From contig JAFEBA010000057.1 of the NCBI GenBank assembly GCA_018266105.1, positions 39,350-103,349 on the forward strand: 64,000 nt of DNA, written 5' to 3'. The stretch comes from a bacterium (GTDB lineage Bacteria > Vulcanimicrobiota > Xenobia > Xenobiales > JADMJV01). A program made the translations under genes and the position numbers. The notes beneath the pieces were generated by a model. The model had not been told where the DNA came from. It saw only the letters and a list, made by a program, of their open reading frames with translations, and ran no database searches. This document shows, piece by piece, positions 38,685 through 47,462 of the stretch (positions within the stretch are counted from its first letter, which is position 1; each line of letters starts with the position of its first letter).

Positions 38685-40874
38685 ATGCAAGTATCACTCC
38701 AGCTTCGGAAACAATCTCAGCGGCTCAATCGTCTGGAGCCCAATCCATCAATGGCTTCCGTACTGGGCACCTGGGTGGTGGAGGCCCAAAGCATTCCCGA
38801 AGCTACAGCCCTGGCGCAGCAACTGTCTGGAGTTTTGCCCGGCCTTTCGGACGAGCATCTGGTGGAGGTGGTGCGGGCCACCGACCTTTCTGGGGCGGAG
38901 AGTCCCAGTGGCCGGGTGCGACGCTATCGATCTCAAGGATTGGTTTTGGACGTCGACCGGATTCAGCGTTTCTGGCGCATTTACGTGATGCCGGAGTTCA
39001 ACGGTTCGGCTCAGCTGGGTCCGGCTGAGGAGGTCAGCGTGGCTGGCCGCCGTGACCCTCACATCGGGCCGATCCTGAGCCAGCCCAGCTTCTTCGTGGG
39101 TGGCCTGATCTCGCTTTCAGCGGAACCACCCGAAGGATTTTTTGCTGCCTCCAGCAGTGCCGAGCTGAAGCAGGCCGGCTACAGGCTGGCTCCGGCCGAG
39201 CAGGCGACAGTCTGGATCTACCGAGTGCCTGACGCCCGCCAGGAGTCTTTTTTTGAATTTACCTATGCCTGCCCGGGCCGCCCGGGCGACAGCGACCGCC
39301 AGGGCAAGTTCCTGATTGCCACCGGAGTGGGCCCGGCCAGTGAGCCGACTTCCAGCGGGGCTCGCGAGGCCGACACGCTCTGGCTGGGAGATGAGCAACA
39401 TGGTCCGATGCTGCAATACCTCCAGCTGCTGCAGCGCTCTGATCTGCGGCTGTCGCATTTTCAGGGCCAGTCCGGGGTGATTCAAAAGATTCCAGGGGGC
39501 CGAGTGCTTCTTTGCCAGCCCAATCTGTGTTGGGGATTGAGCCGTGAGGGCTTCGAGGGACTGGTCACCGATCCCGAGCTCTATCGCCAGGTTTACAGCC
39601 AGCACTACGATGAATATCTGCGCTCGCTGTTCAGGCCCTGTGCGCCCGCTCAGGCCAGCTACTTGTTGGCCACCTCACGTGGCTGTACTCAGGGTTGCGC
39701 CCTGTGCTGCTCGGGGGGGCTCAAGGCCTTTCAGAGTTTTTCGGCGGCTCGCATCATGCAGGAGCTGGAGTCGATCGCCCAGCATTCCGGTCTGGGGCCC
39801 CAGGATTTGATTGACGTTTTCTTCCTGGACAGCAACTTCAACAACAATCCCGATCGCATTGTCGAGCTGGCTGACCGGCTGGAGGTCAGCCCGCTGCGAG
39901 GGCGCTTCCGCTTCTTTGTGCGGCACAACACGGTCAAGGGCTTTTTGAAGGCCGGTGGTCCCAATCTCGAGTTGATCCAGGCTTTTCGCCGGCTGGGGAT
40001 TGGCGATGTGTTTATGGGCGTGGACACCTTCGACGATCACTCGACCCTCACGCTCAAGAGCAATCGCCTGGCGATGGTGGCCAAAGGCAGCTCGATGCGT
40101 CCCACCTACACCTCCATCGAACTGGCCGGTTTGGTGGCCGCGCTGGAGGCTTCGGGAGCCCGAGTCAAGGCATTTTATCTACAAAACAATCCCTGGGTCA
40201 GCGACCTGGATCGTCTGGACAGTTACTATAATCTGGCCGAACTGTGGCTGCGCAATCCACATTTTTCGATCGATGCTCGCTATCGCGACGTCAACCGTCT
40301 CAAGCCTTTTGCGGGCAGTCCGATCGAGCGAGTGACCCGCCACCAGCCTGAGCTGATCGTGCAGGGGCGCTATCGCTCTCAGGGCGTGCTGGGCGAGCTG
40401 GATGAATCCATGCGAGTTGAAGTTTTTGGTCAGCCTCAGGCCGAGGGCTCGGTCCTGGCCAGCATGACCTCGTTCTGGCGTGACCTGGAACGCATTCGGA
40501 GCGCTGCCGCCGGGCGTTTTTTTCGCCGGGGTTGCCCCGAAGCGCGACTTTTGTTGGTCAAGATGCGCCAGCGAGACCAGCGATTGCGATCGGTTCTTCT
40601 GGCTTTCCCCGAACTACAACCGCTGGTGCGGGCATTGGACCGGGCCGAGCGACGCTGGTTGAGTCTGCCCGACCTGGCTCCGGGTCAACAGCAGGCTCTC
40701 TTTGAGCAGGCTTCGGCCGGACTCTTCCAGGGTTTGCGTCAGCATCTGCCCCGCCGGGCCCGGCCCCTCAGTCCGCTCTACCAGGCCGCCATTCAGCCTG
40801 CACCGGTGCAGCTGCGGGGTTATCGTGCCAGCCAGCCGCGTTGCCCAGGTCGACCCTTAGAACGAGTGGTTTAA
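38685..40874 (+). CDS. Radical SAM protein of unknown function
   Basis: The 729-residue protein carries a C-x3-C-x2-C cluster motif in TSRGCTQGCALCC at about residue 333. The preceding 330 residues are a separate N-terminal part with no motif I know. After the cluster come FFLDSNFNNNPDRIVELAD and FFVRHNTVKGFLKAGG, which fit a TIM barrel, and GIGDVFMGVDTFDDHSTLTL, like the later strands of B12-type or HemN-like radical SAM enzymes. A helical C-terminus follows (about 600-729). No SPASM cluster is evident. The ATG at 38685 is 2 bp from the previous stop. Confidence 0.82.
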   Translation: MQVSLQLRKQSQRLNRLEPNPSMASVLGTWVVEAQSIPEATALAQQLSGVLPGLSDEHLVEVVRATDLSGAESPSGRVRRYRSQGLVLDVDRIQRFWRIYVMPEFNGSAQLGPAEEVSVAGRRDPHIGPILSQPSFFVGGLISLSAEPPEGFFAASSSAELKQAGYRLAPAEQATVWIYRVPDARQESFFEFTYACPGRPGDSDRQGKFLIATGVGPASEPTSSGAREADTLWLGDEQHGPMLQYLQLLQRSDLRLSHFQGQSGVIQKIPGGRVLLCQPNLCWGLSREGFEGLVTDPELYRQVYSQHYDEYLRSLFRPCAPAQASYLLATSRGCTQGCALCCSGGLKAFQSFSAARIMQELESIAQHSGLGPQDLIDVFFLDSNFNNNPDRIVELADRLEVSPLRGRFRFFVRHNTVKGFLKAGGPNLELIQAFRRLGIGDVFMGVDTFDDHSTLTLKSNRLAMVAKGSSMRPTYTSIELAGLVAALEASGARVKAFYLQNNPWVSDLDRLDSYYNLAELWLRNPHFSIDARYRDVNRLKPFAGSPIERVTRHQPELIVQGRYRSQGVLGELDESMRVEVFGQPQAEGSVLASMTSFWRDLERIRSAAAGRFFRRGCPEARLLLVKMRQRDQRLRSVLLAFPELQPLVRALDRAERRWLSLPDLAPGQQQALFEQASAGLFQGLRQHLPRRARPLSPLYQAAIQPAPVQLRGYRASQPRCPGRPLERVV

Positions 40875-41647
40875 AGGTGAGATTGGGTCACAAATAGATC
40901 GGCGGTGGCGTAAACCAGGCTGTTGATCCAGGGAACTCCCGCCATCGTCCCAGCCAGAGCCATGGCATGGTGGGTCAGGCCCCCCTCTTCCATGCGAAGC
41001 CTCTTCTGGTGAGGGGTCAGCTCCTCGCTCCAAACCTGGCCGGTCATCCATTCGAACAGCTGGCTGGTTTCTTTGCGCTGGCTGCGCTGATCTTGAACCT
41101 GCTGGTAGACCTCGCGGAGATAGCCCGGTTGGCCAATGCGCTGGGCATCGACTTCCACTGAGGCTCCGGCCGCCAGCAGATTGCCTCGATTGAGGCCTGG
41201 GGTTTTTTCGGAAAAGGGAACCAGGCAGGCCTCGCCACCTCCGACGTGCTTTTCGAAAGAGTCAAAACCCGCTTTGAGGTGTTCTGGCTTGAGCGTGGCA
41301 TAGGCATCCAGGTCGGAATTGGCTCCCAGGCGTCCGCGCGAGAAACTGCCGGTCAGATAGAGCTGGCTGGGGTAGGCTGGCAATTCGTCCAGCAGAGCCT
41401 TGAGATTGTTCTGCAACTGGTCGATGCGCTGCTGGACCTGTTCGTCGCTGTAAGGGGTCTGCAGTTCTCGCTCGAGCTTGGCCTGCCAACGGGGAGCAAG
41501 TTCATTCCCCTGGCGATGGGCCAGATAGGTGGCCAGGTTCTCCTGCATGGCTTCATGGCTGGCTTCGGGGATGTTGCGCTCGCGCAGCAGCCGACCCGCA
41601 TCCTGCCAATGCCGATCTCTGACAAGCCGTTGGGCCTGAATCACCAT
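40871..41647 (-). CDS. Nucleotidyltransferase-fold protein
   Basis: The pol-beta nucleotidyltransferase motif is LTGSFSRGRLGANSDLDAY, giving G-S-x-S-R-G and the metal-binding Asp112 and Asp114. A third Asp is probably in VEVDAQRIG. A helical N-terminus (residues 1-90, Gln/Arg/Glu-rich) precedes it. Such proteins add nucleotides to proteins, RNA or antibiotics; no partner HEPN or antitoxin gene is adjacent. TAAACT lies six bases before the ATG at 41647 with no ribosome site. The stop overlaps the radical SAM stop by 4 bp. Confidence 0.72.
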   Translation of the reverse strand: MVIQAQRLVRDRHWQDAGRLLRERNIPEASHEAMQENLATYLAHRQGNELAPRWQAKLERELQTPYSDEQVQQRIDQLQNNLKALLDELPAYPSQLYLTGSFSRGRLGANSDLDAYATLKPEHLKAGFDSFEKHVGGGEACLVPFSEKTPGLNRGNLLAAGASVEVDAQRIGQPGYLREVYQQVQDQRSQRKETSQLFEWMTGQVWSEELTPHQKRLRMEEGGLTHHAMALAGTMAGVPWINSLVYATADLFVTQSHL

Positions 41648-41653
41648 GGCCTG

Positions 41654-41659
41654 AGTTTA
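41654..41659 (-). promoter_or_regulatory. Candidate -10 box, leaderless promoter
   Basis: TAAACT (minus strand) is six bases before the ATG at 41647; same arrangement as at 12733, 14431 and 22421. Confidence 0.4.
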
Positions 41660-41763
41660 GGCCAGTGGTCTGAAAATTTAGGGAAATGGAGACTGGCCGT
41701 CACTCCAGGCTCTGCGACCGGGAGCAGGCAGGTGTGGTCGAAGCGGATCGAGAAATTGGGCGA

Positions 41764-42231
41764 ATGCGTTGGATGCTTCTGTTGCTTCTGGCTTTTTCGG
41801 GTTGCTCCCAGAAACCCGCGGAACCCCCGACTCCCGCAGCCACCTCGCGTGCTGCCGAGACAGACAAGCTGGCTGCCGAGGACCTGGCCGACCCGCAAAA
41901 GTCAGCACCCGCTCTGGCCTGGTTGGCCGCTCCCAAGCACAGCCTCTGGAAGGGTGACCCTGTCGCCATTAAGCTTCATTTTGAAGAGCTCGAACGGGCC
42001 GGTCTCAAGGAAATTTATGCCGTCGGTATCGAGGAAGTCGAGGGCAATCAAGTTTGCGCCTCCTTCGCGGTGGTTCTCCCGCCGGCGGGCGACCCGAAGC
42101 GCAAGACGGCCATCACTAAATACAATGATTTCTGGAAGCGCACCTTCGGGCCGGAGGCCAAGGATGACCTGGCCGAAGTGATTGTCACGGACGAGGGACA
42201 GAAGTACCTCTACTATAATTTCGACCTCTGA
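41764..42231 (+). CDS. Lipoprotein, unknown function
   Basis: From the ATG at 41764 the protein begins MRWMLLLLLAFSGCSQ, a lipoprotein signal with lipobox Cys. A Pro/Thr/Ala linker follows, then a compact domain of about 105 residues (AVIVTD-type strands: LKEIYAVGIEEVEGNQVCASF, VIVTDEGQKYLYYNF). The fold looks like a small alpha/beta sandwich. I recognise no family. It is alone between the nucleotidyltransferase and the TetR operon. Confidence 0.65.
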   Translation: MRWMLLLLLAFSGCSQKPAEPPTPAATSRAAETDKLAAEDLADPQKSAPALAWLAAPKHSLWKGDPVAIKLHFEELERAGLKEIYAVGIEEVEGNQVCASFAVVLPPAGDPKRKTAITKYNDFWKRTFGPEAKDDLAEVIVTDEGQKYLYYNFDL

Positions 42232-42250
42232 CCGCGGCCTGCCGACCCTC

Positions 42251-42280
42251 TTTACAAAAAACGACCGGTCGTGCTAAAAC
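42251..42280 (+). promoter_or_regulatory. TetR promoter with palindromic operator
   Basis: ACGACCGGTCGT (42261-42272) is a perfect 12-bp palindrome. It lies between TTTACA (42251-42256) and a poor -10-like TAAAAC (42275-42280), so a dimer bound here would block transcription. The TetR gene starts six bases after the latter box. Autoregulation is the simplest reading. Confidence 0.75.
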
Positions 42281-42286
42281 TGGGGA

Positions 42287-42892
42287 GTGAGCATCAAGGG
42301 CGTCGAAACCCGCACGCGCATTCTGCGTGAGGCGCTGGGCCAGGTCAGCAAGATCGGTTTTGAGGGGCTGACCCTGGGTCCGCTGGCCGACCAGTTGGGA
42401 CTGTCGAAGAGCGGCCTTTTCGCTCACTTTGGTTCCCGAGAAGAGCTGCAACTGGCGGTGCTGCAACTGGCTGCCGAGGATTTTCGGCGGGAGGTGCTGG
42501 AGCCCGCTGTTCACCAGTCTCCGCGAGGCCTTCGCCGGTTGCTGGCCATTCTCAAGCGCTGGTTTAACCGTTACCCCGAGGGGGGTTGCGTATTCCTGGC
42601 CGGCTCGGCTGAATACGACGATCGTCCCGGGGCGATGCGCGACGCGCTGGCGGATTTTCATCTGCAGTGGCGCTCGGCTCTGGCCACGGCTCTGCGCCAG
42701 TGTCAGCAGCTGGGCGAACTGGAACCGGAGGTGGACGTCGATCAGGTGGCCTTTGAACTCTTTGCCATTGCGGCCGGAGGGCATCACGATTACCGTCTCT
42801 ACGGGAAGCAGGCGGGCGGCCGGGTTAAGGCGGCCGTGGAACGATTGCTGCGCAGTTGTGGTGCAGCTCCAGAAAAGTTGATTTGGAAGTGA
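42287..42892 (+). CDS. TetR/AcrR-family transcriptional regulator
   Basis: The N-terminal helix-turn-helix is typical: ILREALGQVSKIGFEGLTLG, then LADQLGLSKSGLFAHFGSREEL. The remaining 150 residues form the ligand-binding helical domain. The GTG start at 42287 is set by the operator and by the start of the fold; the ribosome site is poor. It is followed 17 bp later by an alpha/beta hydrolase gene, which it probably controls along with itself. The ligand is unknown, perhaps a lipid or ester. Confidence 0.92.
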   Translation: MSIKGVETRTRILREALGQVSKIGFEGLTLGPLADQLGLSKSGLFAHFGSREELQLAVLQLAAEDFRREVLEPAVHQSPRGLRRLLAILKRWFNRYPEGGCVFLAGSAEYDDRPGAMRDALADFHLQWRSALATALRQCQQLGELEPEVDVDQVAFELFAIAAGGHHDYRLYGKQAGGRVKAAVERLLRSCGAAPEKLIWK

Positions 42893-42908
42893 AGGGAAGT
42901 TCCTTTTT

Positions 42909-43763
42909 ATGTGGCCTTTAAAAAGCACGATCGTTCGTTCAATTATTCAGGGGCAGTGGAGCGCGGTTGCCGTTCTTTCCAGGCTGGACCCCGGTCTGGC
43001 GGGCCGGATGGCGGTGGAGCTGGCTTTGCGCACGCGACGTTCGTCGCGTCCCGCTCCCATCGGTTTTTGCGAGCGACCACACTACACCCAAAGCATTCAG
43101 GTGCAAGGCCACAAGGTGGCGGTCTACCGCTGGCTGGGCCGAGGACCGCGCGTTCTGGTCTGCCACGGCTGGAACAGCGCTGCCCTGCGTATGATGCCCC
43201 TGATCGAGGCGTTGCGCGCGGCGGGCTTTGAGGTGGTCGCCTTTGACCACATCGGCCACGGCCAGAGCAGCGGTCGCAGCGCCAGTCTGGCGCGTTTCGC
43301 CCGGGTCACCCAGGCCGTGCAGCAACAGTACGGGCCCTTCCTGGCCGGAGTAGGACACTCCATGGGCGCGGCCGGGTTGGCCCTGGCCCGTTCCCAGTCA
43401 GGATTGGCTCTGCCTCTGGTGCTGCTGGCTCCGCCCGCGGACGTGCGCCGCTGGTTTGCCCAGATCGCTCGCCAAATGGGCTTCTCCGAGTCCAGCTACG
43501 CGCGTATGGAGCGATTTCTGGAGCGGCGGGAGCAGATGGACCTGGACCGCACTCCCCCCGAGGTCACCATGGGCGTTGAAGATCCGCCCAGCTTATTGCT
43601 TATCGGACAGAAGGATCGAGAAGTCTCGCCCGAGGAGAGCCGACGCTACGAGCGGGGTCCGGTTCGACGACTGGAGTTTGCCGGGCTGGACCATAAGACC
43701 CTGTGCACAGACGCCGAAGCACTGGATCGGGTGGTGGAGTTTTTGGGGCGGCTGACTGCCTAG
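42909..43763 (+). CDS. Alpha/beta hydrolase under TetR control
   Basis: The 284-residue protein has the oxyanion strand VLVCHGWNS, the nucleophile elbow GVGHSMGAAG, and the likely catalytic His in FAGLDHKTLC; DREVSPEESRRY probably contributes the acid. It has no signal peptide. It lies in one unit with the TetR gene, which suggests it degrades the compound the regulator senses. Its stop overlaps the SNF2 stop by 4 bp. Confidence 0.85.
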   Translation: MWPLKSTIVRSIIQGQWSAVAVLSRLDPGLAGRMAVELALRTRRSSRPAPIGFCERPHYTQSIQVQGHKVAVYRWLGRGPRVLVCHGWNSAALRMMPLIEALRAAGFEVVAFDHIGHGQSSGRSASLARFARVTQAVQQQYGPFLAGVGHSMGAAGLALARSQSGLALPLVLLAPPADVRRWFAQIARQMGFSESSYARMERFLERREQMDLDRTPPEVTMGVEDPPSLLLIGQKDREVSPEESRRYERGPVRRLEFAGLDHKTLCTDAEALDRVVEFLGRLTA

Positions 43764-46700
43764 GAGAGCAATTCCTTGAGTTGGGTCTCGTCCAGGGGCA
43801 GGGGCTGATTGCTGCCCTCCAGCAATTGGTAGGCCATCTTGCGTTTGTGTCCATGCAAGCAGACCACTTTTTCCTCTACGCTTTCGCGCGCGATCAAACG
43901 GTAGACGGTGACCGGTCGGGTTTGACCCAGACGGTGAGCTCGGTCCGAGGCTTGATCCTCGGCCGCAGGGTTCCACCAGGGGTCCAGATGCACGACGTAG
44001 TCGGCCGCAGTCAGGTTTAAGCCGGTGCCACCGGCCTTGAGGCTGATGAGAAAAAGCTCCCCTTGACCGTCCTGGAAGGCCTCCACCCGCATCCGGCGCT
44101 CGGCCGCCGGGGTGGTGCCGTCCAGGCGCTGAAAAGACACCTCTCTCTCCACCAGTTCGGCCTGGAGCAGGTCAAGCAGTCGGGTAAACTGGGAGAACAC
44201 CAGGCAGCGGTGGCGGCCGGCTCTTAGATCCTCGAAGAGTTCCCAGAATGCCGCCAGTTTCGAACTGGTCAGGCCAGGCTGGTCCAGCACCAGCCGGGGG
44301 TGGCTGCAGGCCTGGCGCAGGCGGGTGAGGTGGGCCAACATCTCAAACCGCGAGCCTTGCTCGCGCAGCCCGTGCTCGGCCTGGCGGCGCAGTTGCTCGT
44401 AGAGGGAGCGTTCCTGGGTGGAAAGGTCGATAAGCAGGGTGATTTCGGTGCGCGGAGGTAACTCGGAAAGCACCTCGGCCTTGGTTCTGCGCAACAGAAA
44501 GGGGCCCACCAGCAGCTTGAGCCGACGCTGGCTGGCGTTGAGGTTGGTGGCCAGGTTGGTTTCGTAACGCTTGCGAAAACTGGCCAGGCTGCCCAACAAG
44601 CCGGGGTTGAGATAGCGGAAAATGCTCCACAGTTCGCTGAGTCGATTTTCTACAGGTGTGCCGGTGGTAGCGACTCGAACCTGGGCTTTTAGGCTGTAGG
44701 CGGCTCGAGCCGTTTTGCTCTCCGGATTCTTGATAAACTGGGCCTCGTCCAGCAAGGCCACATTCCACTCCAGTTTGCTGAGCTTTTCCTGGTCCTGCAG
44801 CAAGATCCGATAGCTCAGGATGATGACCTGTCCCACTTCGAGATTGTCCAGGGCTCGCTCTTTGCCTTCATAGAGAACTGGAGTCAGGGTCGGAGTGTAG
44901 CGGAGGATCTGGTCGCGCCAGTTGGCCATGACCGAGGTTGGGCAGACCACCAGACACGGTCCCTGGGATCGCCGTTGCAACATCAGTGCCAGAGCCTGCA
45001 CGGTTTTGCCAAGTCCCATGTCATCTGCCAGGCAACAACCCACACCCGCTCGGGCTCGCTGGGCCAGCCACTGAAAACCGGCCAGTTGGTAGTCGCGCAT
45101 TTCCAGTTGCAGGGTGGGCGGGGCAGACGGCCAGTATTGGCCCAGTTGCTCAAACTGCAGCAAGCGCTGGCGAAACTCGTCGTCGCCCTGCAAGGGCAGA
45201 TCCAGTTCGGCCAGGGCCGGGGCGGCCAACGGTGACATTTTCAGGTCTTCGTTGATCAGCTCCAGTTGCTGGCGAATCTCCTGACTCACCTCCAGGTAGT
45301 CCCCCTCGCCCAAGGCTACGAATCGTCCCGGGAAGAAACGCAGCAATTCTAGAGTGCGTCCCAGCTCCAGCACCAGATGTTCGTCGATTCGCCACTGGCC
45401 TTTCAGGTGGAACCAATCCCGTTCTGATTCAACCTGAATGCGGAAATCGCCGCGTCGGGCCGGCTCACGCACTCTCCACGGGGAGCTTTCCGGCCACTCG
45501 CAGGGGACGCTCGACTGCTGCAGCAGCCAGACCATTTCCAGGGCGCCTTCAAGGTCGTTGAAGGCACATTCGGTCTCGCACGGTAGGCCCGGGCAGCGAT
45601 TGAGCAGCTGATCCAGGCAGCGTTGCTCAAGCAGCAAATCTCGTTCCACCTGGAGCAACTGGCCGTTCCAGTGCAGTGCTTCGCGGGCCTGGCCCGAACC
45701 TAGTGGGAAGACCGGCCCTCCCACTCCGTTGACGCGCCAGACCCAGGCAAAGCGCAAACCCGATTTCTGGGGGATCAGCCGGGCGACCAGCTCTCCACCC
45801 TGCACCGCCTGGGCCAGGGGACGGACTCCCGGGCCATACTCGATGGGCAGTCTTTCAAGCCAGGGTTTGAGGGCCAGAGCCATTTCGTCTTCTCCCCCCT
45901 CAGGGATCTCCTGGCCGCTTTCCAGCAGTGGGCGCAAGACCTCATTGCAGTCCGAGGGAAAACAGATCTCCAGCACCCCTTCGGAGGCCAGTCGGGTGCG
46001 ATAACCATCGCCTTCACCGAACTTGGGTTTGAGGTCGATTTTGTAACCGCTGGCGGTGCGCAGAATGTTCAGTTTCTGCTCGACCTCGTGCAGACGAACC
46101 GGCTGGCTCTCATAGAGCACGCGCGGATGGCCGATCAGGGCGCGCACGGCCGGGGTGCTGTCCAGCACCGCGATGTCACGACCCCACTGGCGCTTTTCCA
46201 CGGCGGCCAGCACCCGGTGGTCAAAATCGCTCAGATAGTCCGGAGGTTTGCGAATCAGCGCGGTTAGCTCCAGAGTCTCGCTCTGCTCTCCCTGGCGGCG
46301 CACCGCCTGCAGAAACCCTTTGCCCAGCTCCCACCAGAGTTCACCGGAGGCCTGATTTTGGGCCCGGGGTCGGGGCGCTTTCTTCTCGAGCAGGGCCAAC
46401 CAGTTGCGCCAGCTTTCCTGGCGGGCGGTGCCGGCTCCCCAAGGATGAGCGGGCTGGCGCAGTTGTTCAGCAAAGGCGAAGAGACCGCGTTGCTCCAGTC
46501 GGCGCGCTCGGTGCTCTTCATAGGGGGGCGGAGCTGGCAGCAAATGGCGAAGACTCCAGGCCAGACAATACTCCAGCCCATCCCCCCAACTTTTGATCTG
46601 GTCCAGTTTGTTGGGTTTGCCGGCCAGTTGCAAAGCCAGCTGGGCGAAAAAGCGGTCGACTGCCGGCATCCTGGTGCTCAGCCGGTCGTCGGCCAACAGC

Positions 46701-47455
46701 TCCAGGTCCTGGGCGCGGGCCGCGGCCAGCCGGGAGAAGACGGCCACCAGCGGAGGCACGGCCGCGACCCCCGTCTTGCGGCGGGAGACCAGCTTGAGGG
46801 CTCGTTCATAGGCTTTGGAGGTCTGGCCGCGACCAAAGAGCCAGGCCAGGTCGTAGCCTTTGCGCTTCAGGCTTGGGTTGAGAAGCCCCTCAGCGAGGTC
46901 CCAGCGTCCGCGCGTGATGGCCACCTCCAGGCTCAGTTCTTCACGGGTTTCCGGCTCCAGGTGGTCCCAGAGCAAATGAAAGCGTTCTTCCCAAAGTCCT
47001 TGTGCCCAGAGCTGCGGGCGCAGATTTGCTAACAGCAAGGCCTGGGTCTCGGGCCGGCGCGAAAAGAAGAATTCCTCGTCCCAGGGAGGGGCCCAAAAGC
47101 GGCAGGCCCAGAACTCTCCCAGTCCATACAGGTTGGTCAGCGGTTCATCTAAGTAAACCTGCAGACGGACCCGGTTGTCCAGGCGCAGGGCTCCCCAGGA
47201 CGAGAACTGGATGTGGCGTAAAACCAACTCCCGATGGTTACGAGCCAGCTCAAGGCTGGCCTGATGTAGATCCAGTGGGGAGCACAGGGCAACCTCCTGA
47301 CCCAATCGGACCACTCCCTCAGATTCCCATTGACTGAGCAGTTCGCGCACGTCTTTTTCGCGGAAGGAAAAGCCCATCTCCTTGAGAGTGCGGAAAATCT
47401 CTTGACGAATCGAGCCGACCCGAAGGGCCAGCGCTTGACGGACTTGTTCTTCCAA
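43760..47455 (-). CDS. SNF2-family helicase
   Basis: The 1231-residue protein has a C-terminal SNF2 motor starting near residue 780: motif I ADDMGLGKTVQAL (about 811), motif II in LLDEAQFIKNP, motif III region VATTGTPVENRLSELWSI, then helicase-C motifs VFSQFTRLLDLL, RLDGTT, LKAGGTGLNLTAADYV and DRAHRLGQTRPV. The N-terminal 780 residues are not recognised beyond a winged-helix-like start (RQEIFRTLKEMGF). Bacterial SNF2 proteins with SWIM or RapA partners remodel nucleoprotein; no SWIM zinc motif is visible here. TTG is the only start near the AAA gene. Confidence 0.9.
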   Translation of the reverse strand: MEEQVRQALALRVGSIRQEIFRTLKEMGFSFREKDVRELLSQWESEGVVRLGQEVALCSPLDLHQASLELARNHRELVLRHIQFSSWGALRLDNRVRLQVYLDEPLTNLYGLGEFWACRFWAPPWDEEFFFSRRPETQALLLANLRPQLWAQGLWEERFHLLWDHLEPETREELSLEVAITRGRWDLAEGLLNPSLKRKGYDLAWLFGRGQTSKAYERALKLVSRRKTGVAAVPPLVAVFSRLAAARAQDLELLADDRLSTRMPAVDRFFAQLALQLAGKPNKLDQIKSWGDGLEYCLAWSLRHLLPAPPPYEEHRARRLEQRGLFAFAEQLRQPAHPWGAGTARQESWRNWLALLEKKAPRPRAQNQASGELWWELGKGFLQAVRRQGEQSETLELTALIRKPPDYLSDFDHRVLAAVEKRQWGRDIAVLDSTPAVRALIGHPRVLYESQPVRLHEVEQKLNILRTASGYKIDLKPKFGEGDGYRTRLASEGVLEICFPSDCNEVLRPLLESGQEIPEGGEDEMALALKPWLERLPIEYGPGVRPLAQAVQGGELVARLIPQKSGLRFAWVWRVNGVGGPVFPLGSGQAREALHWNGQLLQVERDLLLEQRCLDQLLNRCPGLPCETECAFNDLEGALEMVWLLQQSSVPCEWPESSPWRVREPARRGDFRIQVESERDWFHLKGQWRIDEHLVLELGRTLELLRFFPGRFVALGEGDYLEVSQEIRQQLELINEDLKMSPLAAPALAELDLPLQGDDEFRQRLLQFEQLGQYWPSAPPTLQLEMRDYQLAGFQWLAQRARAGVGCCLADDMGLGKTVQALALMLQRRSQGPCLVVCPTSVMANWRDQILRYTPTLTPVLYEGKERALDNLEVGQVIILSYRILLQDQEKLSKLEWNVALLDEAQFIKNPESKTARAAYSLKAQVRVATTGTPVENRLSELWSIFRYLNPGLLGSLASFRKRYETNLATNLNASQRRLKLLVGPFLLRRTKAEVLSELPPRTEITLLIDLSTQERSLYEQLRRQAEHGLREQGSRFEMLAHLTRLRQACSHPRLVLDQPGLTSSKLAAFWELFEDLRAGRHRCLVFSQFTRLLDLLQAELVEREVSFQRLDGTTPAAERRMRVEAFQDGQGELFLISLKAGGTGLNLTAADYVVHLDPWWNPAAEDQASDRAHRLGQTRPVTVYRLIARESVEEKVVCLHGHKRKMAYQLLEGSNQPLPLDETQLKELLS

Positions 47456-47462
47456 GAGCGGC

